Positions 16,426 through 24,089 of a stretch of DNA of 64,000 nucleotides are shown one piece after another. A program made the position numbers and the translations under genes. Origin of the DNA: Vagococcus salmoninarum. GTDB taxonomy: Bacteria; Bacillota; Bacilli; Lactobacillales; Vagococcaceae. Numbering within the stretch: the first letter of the stretch is position 1; every line of letters starts with the position of its first letter. Under the pieces are notes generated by a model that was not told the origin of the DNA, did no database searches, and saw only the letters and a list, made by a program, of their open reading frames with translations. The DNA is taken from assembly GCF_003987495.1 (NCBI RefSeq), contig NZ_NGJU01000003.1:96568-160567 (forward strand). The letters run 5' to 3'.

Positions 16426-17407
16426 ATTTATACGTCTTAGATTTTAAGTATTGTTTGACGGCCTCTTGGAGAGCACCTGCTAGTGGGAAGATAACCCACG
16501 TATAACTCCAGCGATCTCTGTGCCCAGCAAAACTCCAAAGGAAGAAAATCACAACGACAATTGGCCAGTAAATTGCTTCAAAGGCCGCTTCTTGTTTTTT
16601 GACTTTTTGCTCAAGCGGGCTAGGTTGACGCTTTTCACCAAAGTCTAATAAAATGTTATAAGCTAAATAAATATTGCCTGAATAAATAAATAGTAAGACA
16701 CCTACAGCTGCAATTATCAGTAGTAACGCGATACTGCCATAAGGAACTTGAGGGCGGTGACCATTATAATTCAAGTTAAATAATAAAGGCAAGAGTGAGA
16801 TTAAACAAATGCCAATCCCCATTACAATGCTGACAATATGGGAGCGTTCATAAGCTTTTTTTTCAGCCTCAATTGTTTGACGGGTACTTTCAGTCATGAC
16901 AAAGCCTTTTTGCAAAAATTCGTAATGGGCGTTTTTCATGCCAAAGACGATAAACAAGCCGACGGCAATTCCTCCGAACAAGATTAAAGGGATAAAGCCT
17001 AGAGGTGAAAAATCAACATATCTTCCCTGAACACCTAGGCTCAGATAAATAAACAACCCAACGGCAATCGCCGCGACTAAAACGCCTGCTCCTACACCTA
17101 AACCAATTTTTTTCTTATCTTCAATATACGTTAAGGCTTCTGATAAATGAATCACCGGTAAGTCTTGACTATCGATTACTTCTTCAGCCTCTGTTAATGG
17201 AATGTTCAATTCTTCTAAAATTTCTTCGATATTTCCAAACTCAGCAATCACCGTGCCAATCGCTTCATTTTCAGTTCGCCCTGAGTCTTTTAACTCCCGG
17301 TACTTATCTTCCATATTAGCCAACAAATCTATTTTTAATTGTTTGACTTCACTTGTATGTGGTAAATTTAAAAACATTGTATCTAAGTAATCGCTAATTG
17401 TTTTCAT
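16424..17407 (-). CDS. HAAS-domain membrane protein paired with PadR
   Basis: A 327-aa protein with an N-terminal HAAS-type helical domain (about 1-70, TISDYLDTMF and EAIGTVIAEFGNIEEIL) and five to six membrane segments after residue 105. HAAS domains pair with PadR regulators and are thought to bind their cognate regulator or couple it to the membrane; the precise role is unknown. Its ATG lies inside the end of padR (14-base overlap) with GGAGGAG upstream. It probably affects membrane or envelope stress output, but I see no enzyme motif. Confidence 0.82.
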   Translation of the reverse strand: MKTISDYLDTMFLNLPHTSEVKQLKIDLLANMEDKYRELKDSGRTENEAIGTVIAEFGNIEEILEELNIPLTEAEEVIDSQDLPVIHLSEALTYIEDKKKIGLGVGAGVLVAAIAVGLFIYLSLGVQGRYVDFSPLGFIPLILFGGIAVGLFIVFGMKNAHYEFLQKGFVMTESTRQTIEAEKKAYERSHIVSIVMGIGICLISLLPLLFNLNYNGHRPQVPYGSIALLLIIAAVGVLLFIYSGNIYLAYNILLDFGEKRQPSPLEQKVKKQEAAFEAIYWPIVVVIFFLWSFAGHRDRWSYTWVIFPLAGALQEAVKQYLKSKTYK

Positions 17408-17735
17408 CTATTTCTCCTCCAATAAATTGATTAACTACATCTTTAGTAATCTCCCACTCGGCTCGTTTTTCAAGATAATAATCCAACCCAGCTGGTAAGA
17501 TTCGGTAATAAGTGCGCTTTTTACCAAAGGTTTCTTGACCAGGATAAGATTCGATAAAGCCCTTTTTTTGTAAACGGGTAAATGCTGAGTAAAGAGTTGT
17601 CTCTTTAATGATGTATTTCTCTTCTGAAATTTCTTTAATTTGTTTGGAAATCTCATAGCCATAAGAATCATTTTTGATTAAAATCGATAATATCATTGGA
17701 TCATTGTAGCCACGAATCACATCACTACTAATCAT
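17394..17735 (-). CDS. PadR-family transcriptional regulator
   Basis: This 113-aa protein matches the short PadR type: a winged helix in the first 85 residues (DPMILSILIKNDSYGYEISKQI, KETTLYSAFTRLQKKGFI) and a short C-terminal dimerisation helix. It is the first gene of a pair with the HAAS protein. Four TACTACG half-sites surround its own promoter, so autorepression is likely. The ligand is unknown. The 14-base overlap with the next gene indicates translational coupling. Confidence 0.93.
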   Translation of the reverse strand: MISSDVIRGYNDPMILSILIKNDSYGYEISKQIKEISEEKYIIKETTLYSAFTRLQKKGFIESYPGQETFGKKRTYYRILPAGLDYYLEKRAEWEITKDVVNQFIGGEIDENN

Positions 17736-17752
17736 CTACTCACTTCCTTTTT

Positions 17753-17819
17753 TACTACGCCTGATATACTACGTCTGCCGTAGTAATTAAATCTTAGCGT
17801 TATTACTACGACAGGTCAA
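17753..17819 (-). promoter_or_regulatory. padR promoter with four TACTACG half-sites
   Basis: Minus-strand -35 TTGACC (17814-17819) and -10 TAAGAT (17791-17796), spacer 17. The palindrome TACTACG-TCTGC-CGTAGTA (17767-17785) sits just below the -10. Extra half-sites lie at 17753-17759 and in the spacer at 17804-17810. The layout fits repression by PadR. Confidence 0.7.
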
Positions 17820-17934
17820 GTAGTTTTAACTGAGACTTTAGGCTGATTAATTGTTACGTATAAAGATCGATGTTCTTTAATCCCTGGATAAGTTAAACTT
17901 AAATTAAGTTATAACAGTCATGGAGGAGAAATAA

Positions 17935-18252
17935 ATGAAAAAAATAAATGTCTTTGCTCTAATTGGTTTAACCTTTTTTAATATTACGATCGGAATTGCT
18001 TTATTTGTAACAGTTTACGCCTTACTATTCTCAGCTTGGGTCACTGCTTTTAGTTTCCTAGTCTCACCTTTCTTAATTATTGGCGCCCACATTATCGGTG
18101 TCCAAACCTTTGGCATCTTTAACTTTTTACTAGGGGTGCTACTATGTTTAGCCGCCCTCCTCGCCACACCTCTCTTAATTAAAGTCAGTCGCGTCATCAA
18201 AAGTCTCACTTTCGATTACATAAAGTTTAATCACGACGCTCTTTACTCTTAA
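17935..18252 (+). CDS. Small three-segment membrane protein
   Basis: A 105-aa protein, nearly all hydrophobic, with three or four membrane helices (about 7-32, 35-55, 60-82). I do not recognise a named family; it resembles the membrane half of DUF1700/HAAS-type proteins without the N-terminal helical domain. TGGAGGAG lies before the ATG. It is divergent from padR-HAAS, and the shared control region suggests it may belong to the same regulon. The function is unknown. Confidence 0.75.
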   Translation: MKKINVFALIGLTFFNITIGIALFVTVYALLFSAWVTAFSFLVSPFLIIGAHIIGVQTFGIFNFLLGVLLCLAALLATPLLIKVSRVIKSLTFDYIKFNHDALYS

Positions 18253-18271
18253 ACTTAAATTGATTTTAAAT

Positions 18272-18312
18272 AAAAACGTCCAACTAGAGGATTTCTCTAA
18301 TTGGGCGTTTTT
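18272..18312. terminator. Bidirectional terminator between the small membrane gene and guaC
   Basis: AAAAACGTCCAACTAGAG (from 18272) pairs with CTCTAATTGGGCGTTTTT (to 18312), with G-U pairs and T runs on both strands. Confidence 0.85.
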
Positions 18313-18320
18313 ATTAACAA

Positions 18321-19298
18321 TTAAATTGAATCACCATTAAAAATCGAATTTTTAACAATCACATAATCGACTTTACGAATGGCTTCTAAATCATTCCCAC
18401 CAGCATAAGAAATGGCTGATTGTAAATCTTGTTGCATTTCATTTAAAGTATCTGCTAAAGGTCCTTTGTAAGGGAGTAAGATTTTTTTACCTTCAACATT
18501 TTTCTTCTCACCTTTTTGGTATTCTGAGGCACTACCAAAGTATTCTTTATACTTGACACCATCTTCGATAATTGTTTCACCAGGTGATTCTTCATGACCA
18601 GCAAATAAGGAACCAATCATCACCATTGAAGCGCCAAAACGGACAGACTTAGCAATGTCACCGTGGGTTCGAATGCCACCGTCAGCAATTAAAGGCTTGC
18701 GCGCGGCTTTACTACAACGACGTAAGGCAGCTAATTGCCAACCGCCTGTGCCAAAGCCAGTTTTTATTTTAGTAATACAGACTTTTCCGGGACCGATGCC
18801 GACCTTCGTCGCATCTGCACCAGCATTTTCTAACTCTCTAACGGCTTCTGGTGTGCCGACATTGCCAGCAATCACGAAAGTTTCCGGTAACTGCTCTTTA
18901 ATATGTTGAATCATTTTAATCACTGCATTTGAATGACCGTGAGCGATATCAATCGTCACATAGTCTGGCACTAAGTTTTCAGTTGCTAAAGTTTTAACAA
19001 AATCATATTCGTAAGCTTTAACGCCCACGCTTATTGAAGAAATTAAGTTTTTTTCCGCCATTTTTTTAATAAAAGGCATCCGTTGGTCTTCTTCAAAACG
19101 GTGCATAATGTAAAAATAACCATTTTCAGCTAACCATTCTGCAATTGTTTCATCCATAATCGTTTGCATATTAGCTGGCACTACTGGCATTTTAAACTCA
19201 TGTTTCCCTAACACTACGCTAGTATCACATTCTGAACGACTTTCTACTATACATTTGTTTGGAATCAATTGAATATCTTCATAATCGAAAATTTTCAT
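18321..19298 (-). CDS. guaC: GMP reductase
   Basis: GMP reductase converts GMP to IMP with NADPH, letting guanine salvage feed adenine nucleotides. The 325-aa form starts at ATG 19298, seven bases after AGGAGGT; a further-upstream ATG (19328) is less likely. It has the IMPDH/GMPR barrel with the catalytic loop [11 protein letters not shown] (Cys174) and GTGGWQ, and no CBS pair, which separates it from IMP dehydrogenase. Length equals the GuaC2 type of Gram-positives. It is transcribed alone, with PurBox-like sequences in its promoter. It fits with xpt-pbuX and purB further along. Confidence 0.96.
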   Translation of the reverse strand: MKIFDYEDIQLIPNKCIVESRSECDTSVVLGKHEFKMPVVPANMQTIMDETIAEWLAENGYFYIMHRFEEDQRMPFIKKMAEKNLISSISVGVKAYEYDFVKTLATENLVPDYVTIDIAHGHSNAVIKMIQHIKEQLPETFVIAGNVGTPEAVRELENAGADATKVGIGPGKVCITKIKTGFGTGGWQLAALRRCSKAARKPLIADGGIRTHGDIAKSVRFGASMVMIGSLFAGHEESPGETIIEDGVKYKEYFGSASEYQKGEKKNVEGKKILLPYKGPLADTLNEMQQDLQSAISYAGGNDLEAIRKVDYVIVKNSIFNGDSI

Positions 19299-19340
19299 TT
19301 TGATAACCTCCTGTTGAGTTTTACTCATTTTTTAGAAAGA

Positions 19341-19420
19341 AAACACGAACATTAACAATATCTGACAATATTTTCGTTTGCTTCCTAAGTTAATTTACCT
19401 TAAATCACCGAACTTTGCAA
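19341..19420 (-). promoter_or_regulatory. guaC promoter with PurBox-like sites
   Basis: Minus-strand -35 TTGCAA (19415-19420) and -10 TAAATT (19392-19397), spacer 17. A PurBox-like CCGAACTTT lies in the spacer (19408-19416). An imperfect palindrome bounded by ACGAA and TTCGT lies just downstream (19345-19377). PurR of Gram-positives binds paired PurBoxes, and B. subtilis guaC is in the PurR regulon. The assignment is by motif only. Confidence 0.5.
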
Positions 19421-19630
19421 GTTATATCGCTGATTTATTTTAAATATTGATAATTCCTCAGTTAATTGTTCGTCTTTAGGCATTAGCTTGCTCTCTCGTT
19501 CTAATTAAAGGTAGATAAATGAAAAAAATCATTGAAATTACTCTCTAACTATCGTAGAATGATACTATATTAATTATACATAAGATTTTTTTCCGTTTCT
19601 TATGTATGAAAAGATTGTAGGTGGCATCTA

Positions 19631-19843
19631 TTGGAAGCGGATTTAATCGTGATTGGTAACACGTATCAATGCAACAGCCCTTTGTTAGAAGAACACTTTT
19701 CAGGTAAAGTTGAAAAACTTTACGATCAGTCAGCCTTAGTTGAAGTGAATGACTCTTCAGCAATTGACGTTGAACGTGTGGCAGAATTAAACAAACGACT
19801 GGTTATTCCTTTTGCTCTTATTAATGACTTTATTATTGAATAA
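19631..19843 (+). CDS. Small KOW-like (DUF2187-type) protein
   Basis: This 70-aa soluble protein resembles the short Lactobacillales proteins with a KOW-like DUF2187 domain (IGNTYQCNSPLLEEHFSGKVEKLYD, cut here to show the pattern in two blocks: IGNTYQCNSPLLEE and FSGKVEKLYDQSALVEV). Such domains may bind RNA or ribosomes; no function is established. The start is TTG at 19631 with AGGTGG seven bases upstream. It stands alone between guaC and an IS remnant. The overlapping minus-strand reading frame at 19545-19763 has no RBS and is rejected. Confidence 0.7.
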   Translation: MEADLIVIGNTYQCNSPLLEEHFSGKVEKLYDQSALVEVNDSSAIDVERVAELNKRLVIPFALINDFIIE

Positions 19844-19855
19844 CTAAAAAAGTGT

Positions 19856-19958
19856 CACACAACCCTATGAAAGTGGAGACTGCTCCCATAGGTTGAAAGA
19901 AATATAAAAACACCCCCGTTGAATTCCTGTAAAATGAAGAAAACGGAGGTGTTTTTTT
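19856..19958 (+). repeat. Left end of an IS fragment with hairpins
   Basis: TGTCACACAACC begins a segment containing the near-palindrome CAACCCTATG/CATAGGTTG, then AAAACACCCCCGTT/AACGGAGGTGTTTT (one mismatch) directly before the transposase fragment. Hairpins before orfA are common in IS3-type ends. Confidence 0.45.
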
Positions 19959-20120
19959 ATGGTCAAACAAATTTCATACCCTTTAGAAGTTAAAGAAGCT
20001 GCATATACGAATGACGTTGGAAAGAAAAACAACTAGAGAAATCATGACAGAATTGACTGTCAGAAATAAAACACAAGTAGAAACGTGGTAGCAATGGTAC
20101 AGAAAAAGTTGCTTCTTTTT
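19959..20120 (+). pseudogene. IS3-family transposase OrfA remnant
   Basis: From ATG 19959 the reading frame gives MVKQISYPLEVKEAAY, the usual start of an IS3-type OrfA found in enterococci. It is then interrupted: a deletion and frameshift near 20010-20020, a stop TAG at 20033, and further pieces REIMTELTVRNKTQVETW and QWYRK in other frames with another stop between. The rest of OrfA and all of OrfB are missing. This is a dead fragment. The 20121-20246 stretch that follows shows no recognisable IS end and leads into the next gene. Confidence 0.75.
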
Positions 20121-20246
20121 TGAGGAAATGTGTGTTAAATTTTGTAAAAATGAGTCCTTAAAGGTACACTAAAGTAGTTATTATTATAGGTATAAACAGT
20201 GTTCAAATAGCTTTGGCCAACGGTTAAAAGGAAAGTAGGAGAATGG

Positions 20247-21131
20247 ATGACAGTTGAACAAATTAAGAAGAACAAACATTTAAGGATGGCGGTTCATCTA
20301 AGTAGTTTGGGGTATTTATTGATGTTAGGCATCATGGTTATCAATCAAGTGAGTTTTTTTGAGAGCATTATTCAAAAGTATTTTCGCTTAAAGATTGGAA
20401 GCATTCTTCGCTTTTTTTCATCAGATAATTGGGTTGACAATTTGACTATCAATTTACAGTTAATGGCCACTGACATGATTATTCTAGTTGTTATTGAATT
20501 AGTTTTAGTCGTTACAGGGTTAAGCATCATTTTTTATTTATTATGGAGCTTAAAGAAGAAACAAAGTTGGCGGTTAAGTGAAAAGATTGTGACTGTTGGT
20601 TATTTGTTTCTCGTCGGATCATTGATGGTTATTCTAACAAAAATGACCCTAACGAGTTATCAGACCTATGAGGTCATCAACTCCCGACTTTCAAGTTTGA
20701 GTGTAGAGGAAGTTAAAGAAATTCAGTATACTCTTCAAGAGATCGTTCTTAAATCCAATTTAAATTTAGACAGTTTTATTCCTAATGCTCTCGGGTTAGT
20801 GGAACAACTGAAAGAGTTTGTGAATAAAACTTCAGCAATAGCAGGGATACCTAAATTGTTAGATAGCAGTTGGCAGACGTTACTTGTCTTAAAAACTTGG
20901 CTAGTTGGTTGTAGTGTTATGGCCATTGTGATAATTTTAGTGGGACACTTAATTGAAGGAGTGGCACACTTGAACGTTTATCAACAACTGCGAGAGAGAA
21001 TGATTAGAACTAAAACGAGCCGCCAAATTGAGCTAAATGAACGGTTAGTGGAAGTCGTAGAACAACAAGCTGCTTTGATTGCCTTATTGACAGATAAATC
21101 AGAGGCTTCAAAAGAAACGAGCGAAAGTTAG
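20247..21131 (+). CDS. Membrane protein of unknown function
   Basis: A 294-aa protein that I do not recognise. Four hydrophobic segments (about 13-33, 75-97, 115-135 and 215-240) separate a polar region at 140-205, likely outside, from a C-terminal cytoplasmic tail (245-294) rich in Arg/Lys/Glu and compatible with a coiled coil (ELNERLVEVVEQQAALIALL). AGGAG lies five bases before the ATG. It follows the IS remnant and ends at its own terminator, so it is probably monocistronic. The tail could bind a cytoplasmic partner, which is speculation. Confidence 0.7.
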   Translation: MTVEQIKKNKHLRMAVHLSSLGYLLMLGIMVINQVSFFESIIQKYFRLKIGSILRFFSSDNWVDNLTINLQLMATDMIILVVIELVLVVTGLSIIFYLLWSLKKKQSWRLSEKIVTVGYLFLVGSLMVILTKMTLTSYQTYEVINSRLSSLSVEEVKEIQYTLQEIVLKSNLNLDSFIPNALGLVEQLKEFVNKTSAIAGIPKLLDSSWQTLLVLKTWLVGCSVMAIVIILVGHLIEGVAHLNVYQQLRERMIRTKTSRQIELNERLVEVVEQQAALIALLTDKSEASKETSES

Positions 21132-21163
21132 TACTTTTAACTAATTAACTGAAGCCATATATG

Positions 21164-21192
21164 AAAAGCCCTCTGATCTAAGAGGGCTTTTT
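21164..21192 (+). terminator. Intrinsic terminator after the 294-aa membrane protein gene
   Basis: AAAAGCCCTCT (21164-21174) and AGAGGGCTTTT (21181-21191) with a six-base loop and a T run. It also carries T on the minus strand and can serve the convergent DUF998-like gene. Confidence 0.9.
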
Positions 21193-21199
21193 GACTGTA

Positions 21200-21811
21200 T
21201 TAATTAGTATCATTGGCGAGTTCTATCACAGTGATAGTTAAATTTTGTCCCTGGTGGGTGAGCTGTTGCAAGGCTTGTAGTAAGAGTAAAATCCAACTAA
21301 AAGCAATTATGAAAGCGATTAACTCAAAAGCAGTCAATGATAAGTAATGAACACCTAAGAATAACACACATGATAAGACGAGTAGACCACCAAGTAGATA
21401 GGAAGTAGTCAAAAACTGCTTACTGATTTGTGGGAGTAACCAGCGAATTGAGATAATCAACAGAACAATCAAATAAACGAGATTAGCCGCAACAATATTG
21501 TGAAGGTTACCTGAGAGGCTGTTGGCGCTGTATGGAAAAGCCCCAACACCGCCTAAATTAATTGCAGTTAAGATTAATAAAATTTTTAGTGTCAGCAATC
21601 TTTTTTTGGCGTTGAGAGATTGATTTAAGTAAACAAATAGATAATCAATTAAAGCAATCATTAGTATCGCTGAAAGAATCAAGGTTAAGTTAAACTCCCA
21701 CCGCTGCCTCGCTTCACTAGTTCCTAGGAAACTAAAATTATGTTGCCACCAAAGGTAATCCCGATTTGTCACCATTGCTAGGCCAACCCCACATACGAAT
21801 ACGAGAATCAA
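21200..21811 (-). CDS. DUF998-like membrane protein
   Basis: A 203-aa protein with six predicted membrane segments. The N-terminal NFSFLGTS stretch after the first helix is typical of DUF998-type proteins, whose role is unknown. The start is uncertain: the longest frame uses TTG at 21811 with no clear ribosome site, eight bases after the stop of the upstream gene, so translation may depend on coupling. An internal ATG at 21775 would lose the first helix. It forms an operon with the AbrB-like/membrane fusion upstream. Confidence 0.7.
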   Translation of the reverse strand: MILVFVCGVGLAMVTNRDYLWWQHNFSFLGTSEARQRWEFNLTLILSAILMIALIDYLFVYLNQSLNAKKRLLTLKILLILTAINLGGVGAFPYSANSLSGNLHNIVAANLVYLIVLLIISIRWLLPQISKQFLTTSYLLGGLLVLSCVLFLGVHYLSLTAFELIAFIIAFSWILLLLQALQQLTHQGQNLTITVIELANDTN

Positions 21812-21819
21812 GACATTTA

Positions 21820-22374
21820 TTATAATGATGGTGTCACTGTCAGTGCACTATATATCATAATGTAATTAATGATGCTAACGAAAATCAGAAAGAGCAATGT
21901 CGCAGTATAGAGATCGAAAGAGGCTCCTTTAAATACTAGACCAATAATTTTAAAGAATGTGAGTAAAAATAAAAAGAGTGCAATTGAAATAGATAACATA
22001 ACGGCTGGCAAGTTCCGCCAATAAATATCTTTCGATTGAGTGATAACTTTTTCTTTTTTAGCTTTAATGAAAATCAGTAAAAAGCTGATCATGCCGCTAA
22101 AAAGGCCAATAATGATGACTAAGCTGGCAATCGATACTCTGCCAGTTAATGGAATTTGGTTGATGCTCTTAACGGAAAAAAAGAAGATAAACATCAAACT
22201 GGAAATTACAGATGGAATAAGAAAGGTTCGTAAGGATATCGCTTGTTTTTGCTGTTTGGTTTTAAAATAGACGCGGTCGCCGTCAATGTTTATTGGGACT
22301 TCTTTACCTATCTCTAATTGTAAGGTGTCGACTAGTTCTGAGGGGATTTTAAGTGAAATTTTTTTCTCGGGCAT
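21820..22374 (-). CDS. AbrB-like N-terminus fused to a four-helix membrane domain
   Basis: A 184-aa protein. Residues 1-40 (KKISLKIPSELVDTLQLEIG, DGDRVYF) look like a swapped-hairpin AbrB/MazE fold, a DNA-binding or dimerisation module. Four hydrophobic segments follow (about 47-68, 80-102, 122-145, 152-180). The arrangement suggests a membrane-tethered dimer that could bind DNA or simply oligomerise. Such proteins are seen beside DUF998 genes, as here. The function is unknown. AGGAAAC precedes the ATG, and the eight-base gap to the next gene implies an operon. Confidence 0.7.
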   Translation of the reverse strand: MPEKKISLKIPSELVDTLQLEIGKEVPINIDGDRVYFKTKQQKQAISLRTFLIPSVISSLMFIFFFSVKSINQIPLTGRVSIASLVIIIGLFSGMISFLLIFIKAKKEKVITQSKDIYWRNLPAVMLSISIALFLFLLTFFKIIGLVFKGASFDLYTATLLFLIFVSIINYIMIYSALTVTPSL

Positions 22375-22533
22375 CTTGTTTCCTCCAAATGATAAAATAT
22401 TTATCTAGCAAATAGTATCTTTTCTTTTTAATAGTTCAAATACTAAAAAAATAAATACGCATATCTTAATAAACAGTTTATTTAGTATCGCCTTAAAGTG
22501 TGATATTTGAGTCTTTTAAATTATATCATAATC

Positions 22534-22601
22534 AAACATATGTATCTTCCGCCCTAAATTGGTCTAAGCAACTTTATTCTAACTGGAAAGTTCATATGTT
22601 T
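22534..22601. repeat. Dispersed 68-bp repeat, copy 1
   Basis: The element is bounded by perfect nine-base inverted ends AAACATATG (22534-22542) and CATATGTTT (22593-22601) and contains an inner hairpin AACTTT-N11-AAAGTT. An inverted copy lies at the right edge of the window (63942-64000), 55 of 59 bases identical. It lies in the 288-base gap between the AbrB-like gene and ktrB, where I see no gene. Confidence 0.8.
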
Positions 22602-22620
22602 CTATTTTGTTACAGCCTAA

Positions 22621-22659
22621 AAAAGCTAGTAACCTCTGACAATGAGGTTGCTAGCTTTT
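22621..22659 (-). terminator. Intrinsic terminator of ktrB
   Basis: AAAAGCTAGTAACCTC (22621-22636) pairs with GAGGTTGCTAGCTTTT (22644-22659), one mismatch, loop of seven. It overlaps the immediate 3' side of the ktrB stop. Confidence 0.9.
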
Positions 22660-22662
22660 AAA

Positions 22663-24021
22663 TTATCCCACCATAATATGTTCTTCTGGATAACGGATAC
22701 GGGTATCATTTATTCGTTGCTTTTTGGAAATTGATAAGAGGAAAGTATAGACTCCTACTCGACCGATAAACATCAACAACATAATAATCCCTTTACCAAT
22801 ACTTGTTAAATCTGGCGTTAAGCCCATCGTTACCCCAACTGTTCCAAAGGCTGAAAAGACTTCAAACACAATGTATTCAATCCCAAAACTTTCAGGAATT
22901 GTTTCAGTGACAGTCAAGACTGTAATCGCTAAAATAGCAATGAAGATTGACATGAAGAATAAGGCAAAGGCACGCATAATGACTTTTTGACTAATCGTTC
23001 TTTCACGGTAAACTGTGACTTCTCGGCCATGAATACTCGCCCAAGCATGTAAGACGAGGACTCCTAAAGTCGAGGTTTTTAACCCACCTGCTGTTGAGCC
23101 AGAGTTTCCCCCAATAAACATCAAGATCATCGTTAAAATCAAACTTGCATCCGTTAACTCGCTGTAAGGCAAGTTATTAAAGCCAGCTGTTCGTGGTGTT
23201 ACTCCTAGGAAAAAGGTGTTGACTACTCTTTGCCAAACTGTTAATTCTCCTGCATAATGACTTAAGTTTTTCTCAAATATTAAAAATAAAGCGAAGGAAG
23301 TAACTAAGAGAATTCCCATCACCGTTAAAGTTAAACTCGTGTGAGTCGACATGCGTTTCTTTTTAAACCAGAGCAATAGTTCTTTCCAAATAATGAAACC
23401 AAAGCCACCAGCAATCACAAGACTACCTAAAACAATTAAGACAAAACTATTGCTGCGGAGACTTTCTAAACTGTCCCCAAATAAGTCAAAACCAGCATTA
23501 CAAAAAGCTGAAACAGCGTGAAACACACTGTAGCCTAGGCCTTGCCAAAAGCCGTACTTAGGACCAAAAGAAATTAAAAGTAACAAGCTACCAATCGTTT
23601 CAACGATAAACGTAAATTTAACTACGTACAAAGCAACGTTTAAAACCCCACTCGTCCCTTCTAAATTCAAAGCATCTTTTAAAACTAAGCGTGTCCCAAA
23701 ATTAATTTTTTTACCAATCACCATCGTAAAAATTAAAGACATTAACATGAAACTTAGACCACCAATTTGAATCAATGACAAAATGACTACTCGCCCAAAA
23801 AGACTCCAATGAGCAGCCGTGTTAACTGTTGTTAAGCCAGTTACACACACGGAAGAGGTTGCTACAAAAGCCGCATCAAGTAACTTAGTTTTACCTGACA
23901 CACTTGAAATCGGTAAAGCCAATAAAATGGTCCCTATCACAATCACTCCTAAAAAACTTAACGTAATGATTTGGACAGTCGATAATTTAGGAAATTTTTT
24001 CCGCCGCATCTTTGCTTTCAC
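22663..24021 (-). CDS. ktrB: KtrB/TrkH-type potassium uptake channel subunit
   Basis: This 452-aa membrane protein of the TrkH/KtrB superfamily is the ion-conducting subunit of a K+ (or Na+-coupled K+) uptake system. Four pore-loop repeats with a filter glycine are visible, for example SSVCVTGLTTV (about 56-66), SAFCNAGFDL, GVTPRTAGFNN and SAFGTVGVTMGL. Length and the lack of a long N-terminal extension favour KtrB over TrkH. No KtrA/TrkA regulatory gene is adjacent. The start is GTG at 24021 with GAGGT about ten bases upstream; ATG at 24009 is possible. Confidence 0.9.
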   Translation of the reverse strand: MKAKMRRKKFPKLSTVQIITLSFLGVIVIGTILLALPISSVSGKTKLLDAAFVATSSVCVTGLTTVNTAAHWSLFGRVVILSLIQIGGLSFMLMSLIFTMVIGKKINFGTRLVLKDALNLEGTSGVLNVALYVVKFTFIVETIGSLLLLISFGPKYGFWQGLGYSVFHAVSAFCNAGFDLFGDSLESLRSNSFVLIVLGSLVIAGGFGFIIWKELLLWFKKKRMSTHTSLTLTVMGILLVTSFALFLIFEKNLSHYAGELTVWQRVVNTFFLGVTPRTAGFNNLPYSELTDASLILTMILMFIGGNSGSTAGGLKTSTLGVLVLHAWASIHGREVTVYRERTISQKVIMRAFALFFMSIFIAILAITVLTVTETIPESFGIEYIVFEVFSAFGTVGVTMGLTPDLTSIGKGIIMLLMFIGRVGVYTFLLSISKKQRINDTRIRYPEEHIMVG

Positions 24022-24089
24022 TTAAACTAACCTCAACTTTTCTATTCTTTTAATTACTATGAGTTTATCATATTTTCAAAAGGCTAGCA

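Noticed and set aside
19545-19763. 72-codon minus-strand frame
   Set aside because: It is antisense to the DUF2187-like gene, which has a ribosome site and a recognisable pattern; the minus frame has neither.
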